DNA of 64,000 nt from Paracentrotus lividus (taxonomy: Eukaryota > Echinodermata > Echinoidea > Camarodonta > Echinidae): contig CALNVZ010002974.1 of assembly GCA_940671915.1 (NCBI GenBank), forward strand, positions 19,712,280 through 19,776,279. Reading direction: 5' to 3'. A program made the translations under genes and the position numbers. The notes under the pieces are model-generated. The model made no database searches. It had not been told where the DNA came from and saw nothing but the letters and a program-made list of their open reading frames with translations. Shown here one piece after another: positions 50,101 to 61,544 of the stretch (within the stretch, counting starts at the first letter, position 1; every line of letters starts with the position of its first letter).

Positions 50101-50495
50101 TACCGCGTTTACATTGAGACTCTGCTCTCGTATCAAATCCACGGTAAGGGTTCGACACTGCAAAGAGTGAACATGTGATCGTGTTTATACACAACAAAAA
50201 AGGTGAGTTCAACACGGCTCCCAGATCATGCCCGGAAGTAAGGGACGTCATTAATGTGTGTTGCGATGTATAGCCAAAGTCCATATCCGACCTCAAGGTC
50301 ATCGACTTCGACAGGGCTTTCTGTTTACACTCATAAAAATTTCCGTGTCGAACCCGCCTCCCGGATCGAAACCTACGATTTTGGCAGAGCAAAAAAGGCG
50401 TGTCGAACCCGGCTCGCGGATTACACTGATCCCGTTTACATGGCATAAAATTGCCGTGTCGAACCCGCGACCCGAGTCACAGTGTAAACAAGGTA
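50101..50495. mobile_element. 395-bp inverted-repeat element with GTGTCGAACCCG repeats
   Basis: The ends TACCGCGTTTACA and TGTAAACAAGGTA are imperfect inverted repeats. The right half has three tandem units of about 56 bp, each with GTGTCGAACCCG (50344, 50401, 50457). The left half carries inverted versions (GGGTTCGACAC, GAGTTCAACACGG). A 3-bp AGA flank on both sides may be the target duplication. Confidence 0.65.
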
Positions 50496-51136
50496 AGATA
50501 AGAGAATGCTTCATTGGATAGTTATCATATGCCACTTAAATATCTTCTATTTATGCTACATACGCTCTATAGACCTACATTATAACAACTGTTGAACACA
50601 AATTCATAGAGCTTTCAAACTTGAACTCAATCCTAACTCTAGGCTGAAAACTTTTTTTATATCATATTACCCTTATTCATATCATAAAAGAAATAAGATC
50701 TAGAACAAATTTCAAATCACCAACCGAGAGAACACATGTAGCTTAAGTAGGGCACATTATTTTCTTTCTTTATACTTAATCCGTATGACAACATGTCTGG
50801 ATCGATACTATATCCACTTTCTCTCGCTACTTTCGCAATGAAAATCAGCATGCTCACGCTAGGATCAAGATATGACGAAGACAACTTCCTACACACATCC
50901 TCATCATGTTACCTATTCCCCTGGTCGATATGACGAGAATGAAATACCGGGATTACTTGAAAGTGTCAACCTCACAAGCCCTGCGTTCAGACAAAACTTA
51001 CGGTACAGTCATCCTGAATATGTGTGCATTTAGGGTTCTAGCATAGTAATGCAAGATGGGATATAATTCAATCACAATCCCATGATAACACTATGAAAAA
51101 TTTACTTTGTGTTTGTTTTGTGGTTCAGTATAAACC

Positions 51137-52122
51137 AGGCCTCTACAAAAAAAAAAAAAATCACTTGCCCTGTTGGGCAAGTGGATTTTTTTTTGGCTTG
51201 CCCGAGAGGAAAAACCACTTGCCCAAATTTTCTTTTTATGTTCTTTGTTTTTAATGACTTTTTATTTTTGTAGGAAATATAGATCCTCTAGGAGGTCTAA
51301 TCTAATTACGAGTCAATAAAAAACATTTGAAGACAGTATTTATGTTTAACACAAATTCGTATTTTTTCCTCTTTTCTTTCGTCGCCGCGGCTGTTGGAGT
51401 AGGCCTTCGAGTGTTGCCTGCTCGCAGCCTTTTCTCTGCATTCGAGCTCGCTGGTATTGCTGGAGCAGCCGCTTGTCTTTTGTCCGTTGTCAGTGTTTTT
51501 TCCGTTGTCGGTGGTTGAGTGTCTTTCTCTCCCGCTCGTTGACGTTGCGCAAAAAAAATCTCCTATCTTTCTTTGAGCCATGATCGTCTTCCTCGCGCTC
51601 GAGTCGCCGTCATCAACAAAAACACACGAGACTCGACGGTGCACACAGCACACGGACGTAAACGCGCGCCCCTCGGATCCCAGAACAGCCCTCGCCCTGC
51701 ACATGCACAAAACAACAGCGATCTCCGCGCGCTGATGGGTTTTAATTTTGCAGCAATCTAGCGCCATCTATCGGCGAATTAGCGCTAATTGTTTACGTTT
51801 TCAATCAATATGGCAGCCTCCATGCAACGGAGTCCGTTGCGTAGAAATTTACTTCTTTTTAGTTGATTAACTAAACAAGAAATCATGGTAATCTTTTGAT
51901 ATGTGTTTCTGTTTATCGCCCGATTTGTGATTACTCAAATACGAAAATACGATTACGAAATACTGTGATTTTACCACCTCAGTACTGAGATAATGTCCCC
52001 TTTTTACATTTTTATTTTGAAAATCACCGCTTGCCCGATCGGGCAAGTGTTATAAAATTTTGCTTGCCCGCCCGTGGTTTTCACTTGCCCCGGGCAAGCG
52101 GGCAAGCGGGTTTGTCGCGCCC
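51137..52122. mobile_element. 986-bp hAT-like element with GGGCAAGTG subterminal repeats
   Basis: The flanks TATAAACC and TGTAAACC match at 7 of 8 bases, the length of a hAT target duplication. The ends AGGCCTCTACA and (reversed) GGGCGCGACA are weak inverted repeats. Subterminal regions are dense in CACTTGCCC/GGGCAAG words on both sides. It contains a 153-codon minus-strand frame (51306-51767). Called hAT-like by target length and layout only. Confidence 0.6.
51306..51767 (-). CDS. Open frame inside a transposon, PIP-box-like motif
   Basis: The 153-codon minus-strand frame lies within the element 51137-52122. An internal methionine near residue 64 starts MAQRKIGDFFCATSTSG. QRKIGDFF fits the PCNA-interacting PIP-box pattern Q-x-x-I/L/M-x-x-F-F. 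After it comes a Ser/Thr/Asn/Lys-rich stretch with no fold. No BED finger, DDE or dimerisation domain is visible, and the element is too short for a whole transposase. It may be the first exon or a leftover N-terminus of one. The upstream 63 residues look non-coding. Confidence 0.35.
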   Translation of the reverse strand: MALDCCKIKTHQRAEIAVVLCMCRARAVLGSEGRAFTSVCCVHRRVSCVFVDDGDSSARKTIMAQRKIGDFFCATSTSGRERHSTTDNGKNTDNGQKTSGCSSNTSELECREKAASRQHSKAYSNSRGDERKEEKIRICVKHKYCLQMFFIDS

Positions 52123-52319
52123 TGTAAACCAAAACTATTAACATTCAATCTCAAAGTAAATATCCTTGGTAGGAGAGGATTTGTGTATAAATTGTGGGGC
52201 ATTGGTGAAAATCACATTTTTAACTTGGGTTTACATCAATATCGCACAGCAGGCACTGCAATCAGCTGAATTATATATACTAGAATTCTGTCCCATGATG
52301 CATTGCAATGAAAGTTTTT

Positions 52320-52822
52320 GTGACCCGTAACCTTTTCTCACATACCAAAATTTCCTTAGCCCCGTACTATAGGTAGTACTAACTTGCCATTTAGCCCCAC
52401 CTATAGTACGGGGTAAAGCTTATTCCACTTTCTGTTCCGACGACGTTTTGGCAAAGTAGGCTAACCCCACCTATAGTACGGGATTCTCTGGCCCTGCAAA
52501 ATAGCAGGGTTAGCCGGGCAATCGCGGTGTTCGAAGTGAAAAGCCGGGATTACAAACTCTCGTCGGAACAGAAACCCAGCTAAGCCAACAGCTGTGCACA
52601 TGCTGTACTAGCGAGCCACAACGGAGGCTCACAGCGATGCGCTCATGAATATTCATAAGGTAACGATAGTACGGGGTTACCGATTTCTGTGTGAGAACAG
52701 CGTGCATTTTCTTAGCCGGGGATAGGCAGATATTTTGGCTCGTCGGAAAAGGAAAATAAGTAATACGGGGTAAAGGAAAGTATGGGGTTAATGATAGTAC
52801 GGGTTAAGAAAAGGCCCGTGAA
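52320..52822. mobile_element. Element with repeated TAGTACGGGGTTA motifs
   Basis: Left CCCGTAACCTTTTCTC and right (reverse complement CACGGGCCTTTTCTTAACCC) are imperfect inverted ends. The interior has about seven copies of the word TA(G/A)TACGGGG(T/G), inverted near the left end (CCCCGTACTATAGG) and direct further right. GC is well above the surroundings. No coding potential. Confidence 0.6.
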
Positions 52823-53012
52823 AAAAGGGTATAGATAACCCTTAATAGCAAAATATTGTATCTAACGAAATGGGAAATTCGCACAATGTCTGGCAAATGA
52901 GAACTGAACTTATTTGATCTGTAAGCAGGAAGGGAGGGGATCTCCCTGATATAATGGATACTAATGACTTCAGCATCTCATCATGATCAAGTTTAAATGT
53001 CTTAGAGCTCAC

Positions 53013-53064
53013 CTTGAGGAGGTCAAACCCTGGTGATTCATTACATCTGGCTACCACCTTACAC
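53013..53064 (-). CDS. Candidate 52-bp exon, function unknown
   Basis: On the minus strand the sequence has a good acceptor (pyrimidine-rich, CTTTCCTGCAG) and a consensus donor AAG/GTGAGC around 52 bp. The open frame reads CKVVARCNESPGFDLLK: two cysteines six residues apart, then a GFDLL motif. It would enter in phase 2 and leave in phase 0, so it cannot splice directly to the FN3 exon, which enters in phase 1. At least one more exon would be needed between them. I do not recognise the domain. It could be an upstream exon of the same matrix gene or a chance match to splice consensus. Confidence 0.35.
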
Positions 53065-53099
53065 CTGCAGGAAAGCTATAACCCAACCCAAGAGCTCTA

Positions 53100-53589
53100 C
53101 AGTGCGTCCCAGAAAAAAAGTAAACCCAACTTTGAGATCCTGATATATAAAAACTGTATAGCTCTTGTGACATTGATATTTATCTAAAGATAAAGAGTAA
53201 CTCGTATTCTACTCAATGATACCCTTTTTGGATGACTCAGCACTTGGGCTTTAAACAAGCGTAAAAATTGACTTGTACCAAGTTTGGGCAGAATCAACAC
53301 TTGCACTTCAAAAAAAAAATAGTCCAAGTACTCCTTTCACCCTTTAATATGAATGGACTTACACAATGTCAGAAGCCTGACCTCAAACAAACAATGAATG
53401 ATCAGAAAGCCAAAGTTTTTAAAAACTCAAGGGCTCAGTCATCCATGACAATACACAAATAATTTTGGAATCAATGGATAGATTATGAGTTACTCTTTGG
53501 TATGATATAAAAAAATGAATGGCACATTAATTATACAATTCTAATACGAGGCTCTCAAAGATGGGTTTACTTTTATTTGGGACGCACTG
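53100..53589. mobile_element. 490-bp mariner-like MITE with TA duplication
   Basis: The ends CAGTGCGTCCCAGAAAAAAA and (reverse complement) CAGTGCGTCCCAAATAAAAG continue as inverted repeats through GTAAACCCA(A/T)CTTTGAGA. TA flanks both ends. CAGTGCGTCCC-type termini and TA targets fit Tc1/mariner elements. Only non-coding sequence lies between. It begins 36 bp outside the candidate exon at 53013-53064. Confidence 0.88.
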
Positions 53590-53591
53590 TA

Positions 53592-55490
53592 TAGGCCCCA
53601 GAGATCCTAGAGTCACATAAAGGTCACTTCATTCTTAGGTTTCAAGTCCACCATATGCCATGTTTTGAGGGTCAAGGTCGTGAAATGAGTCGATAATGGG
53701 TAACAAGAACCGATTCCATCCATCTTCTATGTATCAAGAACATTCTACAAGGATTGTAGAAGATTAGGAGGGTGGAGCATGTACCCAAATGGTGATGGCA
53801 AATATGTACTTTGGATGAATTCATAAAGGAAATATTTTTGTCCATGAAAGGCATACAAAGTGAAAATCTGGGATACTAGCTGAGATATATGGATGTGATG
53901 AATAACTGAAAAAGCAACATCACAATTTCTTAGAATAAGAGATCTCTCATAAGGTTTCTAATGACCAAATATGAAAATTCTAACATATTCTACATGAATA
54001 CTAATTAATTTCAGTTCATTTAAACTAGGGTAACTTTGTCGCCAAAATTAATGACACATGTAACTGAGTAGACCTATACCTAAGTACACAGAAGGGAAGT
54101 GCAATTTAGCCTAATCAACCAGATCTGGCACACATGGATGCACATTTATACAAGTGACAAAACTGATGAAATTGAAGAAAAGCTGCATTACACCTTGGAG
54201 AAATAAAGTTTTCAGCTTCGCCATAACCAGTTGGGAATCCTGTTGAATCGATCAGACAGAAGGTTAAAAGAGCAAGAGGTGCGCTTCTTTGAAGTACAAA
54301 TCACAGGTGAAATGTAAAGAAAAGCACTATTCCCAAAGAAGAAGAAGATATTTTAAGACAAAGAGATTGGAAGAGAGATTACCAATACCAGAGAGATAGA
54401 AAAAGAGATTGACAAAGATAGAGATGAAGATTGGCAGATTAATAAGAATAAATCAATCAATATTACATATCTATTTTACAACAAAATTTTATTGAATCTT
54501 GGTATACAGTTGAAAATAATGATAGAAATAAAGGTACTATCAGTGACTGGGTTTAACATCTTATACAAAATGGGGGATCAAGAGAAAGACAGACAGATAG
54601 ATAGATGGATAAAAAGGAAGTTATCATAAAGACAGAAGTAGCACAGGATGAGTGTTGTTTATGATAGGATGTTAGCTCTTTTGAGGTGAAGTGACATGAA
54701 TACATTGGTATAAAATAGGTTACAGGTGTACTCTAGACTGGGGTATAGGGGAATTCATTACCCCCTACCCCCCCCCCCCCCGCCCGAATCACCTTTAAAT
54801 AGAAAATTGTCAGGCCAACATATTTTCTGGACAGACGAATAAAACTTTAGACATTTAAAATACATTTCCCTGACTCGTTAATGTCTAGAAATATACAATT
54901 ACAACCATACTAACATAATATCTCTTTTTAACAATTTCTGGTTGCTTACAACACCTGAGCTATTGCATTAATGATTTTTTTTTTTAAACTCTGTCCTTGA
55001 TAAAAAAAAATATCCTGAGGTCATGATCTGAGAAAAGAAGCAATGGTCACTGTTAATGCCATCACCTTCTGAAAGCTAACAAGCACCAATTTTATCCATT
55101 CACCTGAGACAGCTTCAAAGACATAATTCAGTTTACAGAGTCAGTGTCGGTTTGTTCATTCAGAAAATACAGTTGTCAGGGAAAATGAGATGATTATACC
55201 TCTAACGAATTCCAAAGAAGAATCAATCGCTGACTTTTCGAGTCTGACAGAGTAATTTTAAAAGAAGTGAACAGCCTTGCAGACAATATCTTCCTTTACA
55301 GAGAAATCTTGTTTCATTATTACCTGTTAGAGTCAGACAAGTCAAAAGGATCTAATATTACAAACAGCAAATCTAATTTACAACTGGCATAAGTTGTTCA
55401 ATGGGTGTCATGTCATGAGAATGCCAAGTGTATTCTAGTAACCAGGTAAAGGTGCAGGAGATGAAGTTTGGTGGAGGAGATGAAGTTTCG
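53592..55490. other. AT-rich DNA with simple tracts
   Basis: A short GATA/GACA tract at 54586-54608 and a C-run at 54767-54781. No gene supported. Confidence 0.5.
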
Positions 55491-55492
55491 TA

Positions 55493-55762
55493 GAGGTGAT
55501 GATGGTGGTGGTGGTGATGGTGGTGATTGGGTGGTGGTGGTGGTGGTGGTGGTGATGGGGTGGTGGTGGTGGTGGTGGGTGGTGGTGTGGTGGTGGTTGG
55601 TGGTGGTGATGGTTGGTGATGGTGGTGGTGTGGTGTGATGGTGGTGATTGTGGTGGTGGTGGTGGTGGTGGTGGTGGGGGTGGGGTGGTGGTGGGGGTGG
55701 TGGGGGTGGTGGTAGTATGGTGATGGTGGGGATGATGGAAGTGGTGGTGGTGGTGGAGGTAG
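55493..55762 (+). repeat. GGT/GGTGAT microsatellite, about 270 bp
   Basis: Nearly pure (GGT)n with interspersed GAT units and G-run interruptions. Strand asymmetry (G-rich on plus) gives G-quadruplex potential. Confidence 0.95.
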
Positions 55763-57180
55763 CAGTTATGTAGTTATATTTCTTTATTGAAATTGCTATA
55801 TATTTCTCTTTTTTAAGGAGAACATACAGCTCTTTCAGAATTTTCCAGGATAAATTTTAGGGAAACCAATTGTAAAAAACACTAAATCAAAATTTAATTG
55901 AATTAAATGCATTTCCAAAATAAACATTTGTGCTATATAGTTATAATTAATATTAACTATAGCAAACTTGCAGTTTTAGTAATCTATGATTATGTTTCAC
56001 ATTGGAATATTTTCTATAAACAAATGAAATTCCCAAATGTGTCTGGACAGATTCATTTGGGGAAATACGAGCCTCAAGGGTGAATTTTGATATATAGAAT
56101 GTTTTTTTCTCATTTCAAATAACTTCTTAAATCATATATCTTTAATATCTATAATAAATCTCATTTCTGCAGCATTGGAATGTTGGAATAAAACGCTCCA
56201 TAAACATTTTTGAGCTGTGAGTCAAAATTTATGTCCCTACAGCGATAGCTTTTTGAAAGATATTGTTCCTGAAATATTTTGTTTTGATTTGAAACACTCA
56301 AACATGAGTTGCATGGCAAAAGGCTAAAGGCATTACATGTAGGCCTATATATTTCATAGCACACATGTATTTCTCTGTAAAATCAATATGATTGAAAAAA
56401 GGTTACCTGAAGATGATAGAAAAGCTTGATTTTTCAATTCATGAAATTACAGAAAAGGGTCTCCACCACTTTTGTATTGACCCAAAAAGAATGTATTAAA
56501 AATCCATGAAGTGCAAATAATGGCACTGTGAGTCTAGTTAAAAGCAAACCCAACAAAATATCAACACATTTAAGAATTTAATTTTCCTTTTTCACAGACC
56601 AGCAGCTATTGATGTTATTAGACCAATTCAAACACTTTTCATTATTTCTCAAGAGGATAATGTTTCATGTGCAACATTGTTGCAATTAATCATACAAGTC
56701 CTCAAACACTTAAATATCCCCAGGACAAAGACTGGAATGGGTTTTATAAAGCTGCCTACAAGTACTGGACTGAAAAGAGCAAAGCCAAAAAACAAACTCA
56801 GTCTGTTTGCTCTGAACCTGTAAACCGATTGGTCAACATGTTTGAACTCATTGTACTAATGTACTAGGCAAGTCCATTATAAAGCCGTTTTGGGCCTTAT
56901 TGGGGGAGAGAATGAGAACATGTATTTCTGAGATTGTTTCCATTGTTAAGATGTATTGTCACAGAGAGAAAAGGTTTTGCACAGGATTGTATTAGTATCC
57001 ATATTCTGTTGAGAGAGAGGTTCAAGAAACATTCTGCAAATTTCAGCATGAAAATGTGCCTTCAATACATTATTCAAATGATGAAGTCTATTACTAAAAT
57101 TTAATCAATACACAGTAGAAATAAAATAGAAGAACAAATGTTTAGCATCATAATATACGACAGTTTTGACCTCATCACAA
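55763..57180. other. AT-rich DNA, no gene supported
   Basis: Only AT-rich sequence and short chance frames were seen. Confidence 0.5.
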
Positions 57181-57184
57181 ATAT

Positions 57185-57625
57185 TAAAGATGCACGTTCC
57201 TCATAGTGTAGAGGGAGTTCAAAATACGTACGCGGTAGCGAACTTTGCAAGATGCCCATTCATACCAACGATGTGCGACTCTTACGCAGTGGTCCAAAAA
57301 CCGAAAGCTGGAACGCCCGAACGATTGCCGAAGTCATGAGCCAATTTGTTATCGGCATTGATTCGACTGCTCGCAGCTTGTCCCCGCCTGTGCGAGATCA
57401 GAACACTGATGATACAGTGCATGCTCTATGCACACACACACGCTTGTACGCTAATCGCACTCATATGCAGCGCGATCGCGATTGGCTGGCGTGTGTTTGC
57501 ATAAAACCGTATGCAAATTAAGCCATGCTCTTCGCGAATGATTCGTGGAACAATGGCGGCTTGCACACAGATTGCATCTTCAGTCCTCGTTTTAGCTTAG
57601 CGATGCTCGTGCAAGATTGCCTTTA
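57185..57625. other. CpG-richer island-like segment, possible repeat or promoter
   Basis: This 0.4-kb block is richer in CG dinucleotides (GTACGCG, CGCGATCGCG, TTCGCGAATGATTCG) than flanking DNA. It contains AACAATGGCGGC, similar to a YY1/initiator word. The 89-codon plus-strand frame inside shows no motif. It could be a diverged transposon (weak TTAAAG...GCACG similarity at the two ends) or a regulatory segment; I cannot decide. Confidence 0.3.
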
Positions 57626-57667
57626 AGATAAACATGTAGGGCTATAAGCCTATATGATATGTATATT

Positions 57668-57742
57668 ATGGTCCAGTGGTTAAGTCTTTTGTCTGGCTAT
57701 AGAACACCCCAGGGTTCAATCCCAAGTCAAATCTTTGTCTTC
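57668..57742 (+). repeat. tRNA-like sequence (SINE head or tRNA pseudogene)
   Basis: GGTCCAGTGGTTAAG (A-box-like) and GGGTTCAATCCC (B-box) are spaced as in a tRNA, about 42 bp apart. The acceptor stem does not pair, so it is most likely a tRNA-derived SINE or pseudogene. Confidence 0.5.
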
Positions 57743-57744
57743 CA

Positions 57745-60700
57745 GATGGTATAGCATTATAGGTGGGTCGGCAAACATGTGTGATAGATGATTCAAGTCT
57801 GTAAAAGACACAATTACACACACATCTCTAATTACGTGATTTGCATTTATCAATACCATGACCATCCTTCATTTAGTGGGACTATGGGAAAGATTATGAT
57901 TGACTGAAAATACTATTTAGCTCCGCAATCTTTCTCATGGATAAATGGTGAAACTTGACGACAATGGCGACAGTACTTTGAACTTCATAGTAATCAAACT
58001 CAATGAATGGAACATGTTTCATTCATTGAAGATCAAAGCTTGCCATCTCAGTGTCTCCCAGAGCTAGCACACATCGATTCACATGATTACTGCCAAAGTA
58101 GATAAACTTGATATAACAAGAGCTGGGAAAGGTATCTACCCTGAAAGCTCAGTCACAATAGTAAGATGTAGGCCTACTACAAGCTCTCAAAGGGTGATTT
58201 TACACTAGCCCAAAATCTTCAAATAGCACGCTTCAGGTGATGATGAAACTCCTTACATCAGACCGAAATTTTAAAATAGCGAGCTAGCTCAAAGGTTAAA
58301 CCCGATGTAAACTAACAACACTTGGTTTTTTTATTTACCCATACTGGGCTCAATTTAGTGAACTATTCTGCAATTAACAAGCAAATTAACTGCAAAATTA
58401 GCTTACTACTATACTAATTCGAAATACATAGGCTCAAGTTATGTGGCAGTGCAATGATAATAGTGCTGTTTGAGAGGAAAAGCCTGATGTTCGCTGACTG
58501 GGATAATTCATTGGATCAGAAATAGTGCTTTATCTCCCGGTTTCGGGCTATAGTAATAAAGCAGTGCCTTTTGATAACTTGTACATCACCACAAAAAGCA
58601 AGTTAGGGGTTTGTTTGTATCATAATAATACAACTTTTATCATCTCATTGCATCTGATTGATGTGAAACTAATATCGAAAAGCTACAAGTTCAACTCCAA
58701 GAAAAAGTATAGGATTTCTGAGCGGCCATTAAAACATAGCTTTGGGTGCCCTTTTGAAATGACTCATCGGATAAGCATGTACCATGCCTGTAGAACATCA
58801 GAACATTAAGAAGACAATGGTGCTTGTCATTTCTTGAAGTAAAATCAGGAATTTAAATTGATAGATTTTATTCTGACTAATGACCTGACAAACGACTGTA
58901 ATATACGATCGATTGCAATCTTATGAAAATAGTCTGATTTCCAAGTAGGAATATCGTCTTCTATATTATGTCTCTAAGACCCTTTATATAATACAGAAAT
59001 AACGATCCCTGTCATTTCTACATGAATACAAGCACAAATACCGAAAAAACAAATCTTGTAGTTTGATAGCTAAAATGTAGTATGGTGTATGGTCATCAAT
59101 AAAATTGTTTGCTATATTTGCAATGAACTAATAAATGGAGGGTATCGGGAATTCTCTAACAGTGTAACATTTGCACTCGACCCCTCCCCGATATGGTCCA
59201 TAAGTTGCAAAATGGTCCAAATTGTTGTTTTCAAAATAGTATACTACAACAAGTGGTCTTATACATTGTACCTATTCAATTGTATTGCTTTCTTTTTGTC
59301 TCTGACGAAAATTCTGCTAGGATCGAAAGCTCAGGCTCTTTATTCTGTAAGACAGAGAAAACAGTCTTACACACACATGACAAAGGCAATAAAAAATTGT
59401 GTCCATTCCAAGAATTATGCATCACATCTAAGTATTTTAATATTCTAATTGCGTGGTTAATCATGACATTGATTGACAGCTCAGTTGGCAAGGTCTAGGT
59501 ATCCTCTCGTGAGATTGAAACTGAAGGAATTATTACTTCCTTTACTCCATCCTGCGAGATGAAGTGTTGTAGGCAACACAGGAACCTGATCAGCCTCCAT
59601 ACTTCCAGGAATAGCAAACCACAATAAAGTACGTCCAACTCGCTCAAACGCTAAATTATCTACGTCTCTTATGACGTCCATATTCATTACTCATGACGCT
59701 TCGAACTTAAAACAACTTCCCCAAATGCAGATTACACAAAAAACAAATTTTGCAAGGGATTTTTTTAGTGAAAATGATGCCACTTAGTAACATTAAAAAA
59801 TCCTGAAATTAACTAAAAATCCTGAAGAAAAAAAACACACAAATTTGGACAAAAAAAGCTTTTAAAAATGGCTTAAAATATATCGAAACTCGTAATTCTT
59901 GATAATTTCCTGAATTCAGGAAATTTCCGGTAAAGTGGCATCTCTGCAAACGTCTTATTTAGCTACATTATGCCCCACCCTTTCACAGACGAAAACAAAC
60001 CTATGTTGTTTTTTTTCTTTGATTAATCACCTAACAATGTCAATTCCCTAGAAACAAGTTGACTCACAGTAAACAGATGAACTAAAATCAATTATGTAAT
60101 CTCTCATTTATCACTTTTATCAGTCTGCGAGATAGAATGTATCACTTTGCAAATATACTCCACATTGTTCAAATTTAATGTAGACTAATTGTCTGACTAG
60201 CAGTTAAACATACTCTTTTTTCCCTTTTTATTAACAATTTGACTTGGGAATAAAAACAACCTCAATAAGTACTTTAGATTCCCTGCAGTAAATTGTTTGT
60301 AAAGATGGGAATGACTTTGCCTGATATTTTTTGTAAAAAAATTCTGTTTCTATATAAACATTTCTAAATTGTACTCTAAAATATACGATTAATATGCCCT
60401 CTTTTTCAATGTATTTCATCATCAATTTTACATATAAATGTACAAGATAAATGTTAAGACTTTTTTTTTACTGGAAAGTTTTTACTTGATTTTCTTCAAT
60501 CTGTGACAAACTTTGGTTCTTCCATCCTATTAGACTATTAGGTATTAGACTAGGGTGGTCCTACCCATTGTGTCTTTCTGTTTTGGGTACGACTATTCAC
60601 GAAACAGGACCATTACTTGTAAAACAATTTTTTTAATTCTTGAATTAACATTTTGTGTGAAAAACATCAAACGATAAAAGTGTGAGAAGTAATTTCTGCA

Positions 60701-61110
60701 TCCATTTACATCTATGTGTGGCTAGACTACAAATAGATCTCTCTTTTCATTAGCTTTTGTTGCAAGTCTTTTTCACATTTCAAAGCTTAGATCAGAATAA
60801 CTTAGTTCAGCATGCCCTGCACAATGAGATACCTTTGTACTGAAGTACTAAGCTTTCTGAGTTTTACAATTTGCGATACTTTCTACGTTTCTGGACAAAC
60901 ATCTCATAGAATTGGTAATTGATTCAAAAATCCTACTCAGCACACACACACATACATGTACCAGTCATGCCAGTTGGCCTATATCTGGATGCTTTCCGCT
61001 AAGAAAAAATCTTTGTGGAATATTTTTGGTTGTAACATGAACAATTTCACAGAATAGAGTTGGCAGAAGATTGCAATTGGTCACATTTTACATATCTGTG
61101 TGATTTCATT
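57745..61110. other. AT-rich DNA with one dispersed repeat fragment
   Basis: It includes the partner (58470-58590) of the dispersed repeat at 15160. Frames up to 119 codons (59089-59448) lack motifs. An AGCTCAGTTGGC word at 59480 has no matching B-box. Confidence 0.45.
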
Positions 61111-61125
61111 GTTTGAAATTTACAA

Positions 61126-61496
61126 TAAACCATAAAAATTACAATCTAATTTTATTATTTACGATATGGAAATATACATTTGCCTACCATTGCTTTGCCT
61201 ACCATTACCTTTGCCTACCATTGCTATTCGACCTCGAATCACCACAAATCGAAATTTACACCGAAATTTTTGCCCTATCATTTGCCTATTTACCCCCCCA
61301 CCCCCCATTAAATAGCGCCCTCCATTGACGAGGATGCGGCCGCATGCGATCCTATACTCTTCCTCTAACTCTCTCGCCCCAAAAAAACTTCCTTGTATGT
61401 GTTTGCAAAGGATAGGGGGACGGAGGGAGGGAATGTAGGCAAATGTATTATTTCCATATCGTAAATAATGAAATTAGATTGTAATTATGATTTACT
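61126..61496. repeat. Inverted repeat with about 60-bp arms at the edge of the DIRS-like element
   Basis: The left arm 61126-61184 (ATTACAATCTAATTTTATTA, then TTACGATATGGAAATA) is the inverted copy of 61435-61494, with only a few differences. About 250 bp of C-rich sequence separates them. Just inside, TTTGCCTACCATTGC occurs three times in near tandem (61179-61225), and once more at 61511, immediately after the recombinase region. DIRS elements have inverted termini and internal complementary regions; assigning this structure to that role is inference. Confidence 0.75.
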
Positions 61497-61544
61497 TCAA
61501 TAGAATATAATTTGCCTACCATTGCTACGACCAGCACGCGACAA

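Noticed and set aside
57252..57521. 89-codon frame as a small gene
   Set aside because: No motif, no splice signals and CpG-driven composition; more likely chance within the CpG-rich block.
59478..59530. AGCTCAGTTGGC as a tRNA A-box
   Set aside because: No B-box at usable distance and no foldable cloverleaf.
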